From: a virus
IMG/VR virus record: IMGVR_UViG_3300025767_000104
Location: 1-27,128 of that record
Strand: one strand, 5' to 3'
Length of the DNA stretch: 27,128 bases
Position numbers and translations under genes: made by a program. The notes below the pieces were generated by a model, which saw nothing but the letters and a program-made list of their open reading frames with translations, searched no databases and was not told the DNA's origin. Shown here piece by piece: positions 26,917-27,128 of this stretch (positions are counted from its first letter, which is position 1; each line of letters starts with the position of its first letter).

Positions 26917-26922
26917 TATTTA
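26917..26922 (-). promoter_or_regulatory. Candidate late-promoter core before the operon's first gene
   Basis: The minus strand reads ACTAAATA, keeping the TAAATA core of T4 late promoters but with two mismatches to TATAAATA. It lies 23 bases before ATG 26893, nearly the same spacing as the candidate before gp6, and an AGGAG site lies between. It is the only plausible minus-strand promoter element I see in the divergent gap 26894-26977. Confidence 0.35.
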
Positions 26923-26923
26923 G

Positions 26924-26952
26924 TTGACAAAATTAACAGAGTATATTATAAT
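26924..26952 (+). promoter_or_regulatory. Perfect consensus sigma-70-type promoter
   Basis: TTGACA at 26924-26929 and TATAAT at 26947-26952 are separated by exactly 17 bases, matching the bacterial housekeeping consensus at all 12 positions. Transcription would start near 26959, giving a leader of about 20 bases before the gene at 26978. The -10 lies in a 14-base perfect palindrome (26942-26955). The promoter drives the divergent plus-strand gene using host RNA polymerase, as expected for early expression. Confidence 0.85.
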
Positions 26953-26967
26953 ATATATAACATAACC

Positions 26968-26971
26968 GGAG
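26968..26971 (+). promoter_or_regulatory. Ribosome binding site deciding the start of the right-edge gene
   Basis: GGAG abuts a first ATG (26972) and is 6 bases from a second, in-frame ATG (26978). Only the second spacing is usable, so 26978 is preferred. Confidence 0.6.
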
Positions 26972-26977
26972 ATGTAC

Positions 26978-27128
26978 ATGAGACCTAAGAATTATCTTAA
27001 CAATAAAGACATACTTAAAGAAATACACAAATCAAAAAATAAGTTTAATAGTTATATAGAACCAGAGTTTGGCGACTATGACATTATTTTACCCAGTGTA
27101 GACAAAATTAATAGACTAACAGTTGCAG
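26978..27128 (+). CDS. Start of an unidentified divergent gene (3' end outside window)
   Basis: Fifty codons are visible. The protein begins MRPKNYLNNKDILKEIHKSK and continues with FNSYIEPEFGDYDIILPSVD, with no stop before the window ends. It is strongly Lys/Asn/Ile-rich and looks soluble, with a predicted N-terminal helix. It has its own consensus sigma-70 promoter and a good ribosome site and faces away from the baseplate operon. The YLNNKDILKEI stretch resembles YVNNKELLQAI near the N-terminus of T4 gp55, the late sigma factor. The similarity is short and the rest does not obviously match, so I do not assign a function. Confidence 0.75.
   Translation, partial: MRPKNYLNNKDILKEIHKSKNKFNSYIEPEFGDYDIILPSVDKINRLTVA

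Noticed and set aside
26945-26950. Minus-strand TATAAT in the divergent gap as a sigma-70 promoter for the operon
   Set aside because: At 17 bases upstream the minus strand reads ATCTCC, unlike TTGACA. The match is explained by the palindrome.

Overview
The window is the baseplate-building region of a T4-like tailed phage (myovirus). The clearest anchors are homologues of two baseplate wedge proteins, gp25 and gp6. Next to them sit a gp5-like central spike, a small gp53-like LysM-type protein, a hub-like protein and a tail-tube cap/initiator-like protein. The DNA is AT-rich by eye and densely packed. Several sequence blocks look to me, from memory and without a database, like those of marine T4-like phages (cyanophage or SAR11-phage style). 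The host cannot be named from this window.

Layout: almost everything is on the minus strand and reads right to left as one operon. In transcription order the genes are: tail-tube cap/initiator-like (26039-26893), gp53-like (25740-26039), hub-like 1007-residue protein (22715-25738), an unrecognised 470-residue protein with a repeat-rich tail (21303-22715), gp5-like spike with a C-terminal cell-wall hydrolase-like domain (18792-21278), gp25 (18337-18777), gp6 (14798-18277), and a giant gene. The giant gene starts at 14798 and stays open without a stop to base 1, so at least 4,932 codons are visible. Three junctions overlap by one base as TAATG, one has a 1-base gap, and the others are 14, 24 and 59 bases. 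At the extreme right, a plus-strand gene starts at 26978 behind a perfect consensus TTGACA-17-TATAAT promoter and runs off the end, divergent from the operon.

How the genes work together: the hub-like and spike proteins would form the centre of the baseplate. gp25, gp53-like and gp6 would form the surrounding wedges. The cap/initiator-like protein would join the baseplate to the tail tube. The giant protein occupies the position where T4 has gp7, directly after gp6, and is probably a peripheral wedge or fibre-like structural protein. Two TAAATA elements sit 23-24 bases before the starts of the first gene and of gp6 and are candidate T4-type late promoters.

The most notable feature is the giant protein. 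It contains seven segments resembling FG-GAP beta-propeller blades, interrupted by an insertion of roughly 600 residues and another of roughly 170. It also has at least five short aromatic-rich modules resembling CBM5/12 carbohydrate-binding domains, a cupredoxin/YHYH-like segment, paired GxGY repeats and C-terminal fibre-like repeats. There is no stretch over 300 bases without a gene, and I saw no RNA gene, CRISPR array, insertion sequence or integration gene.
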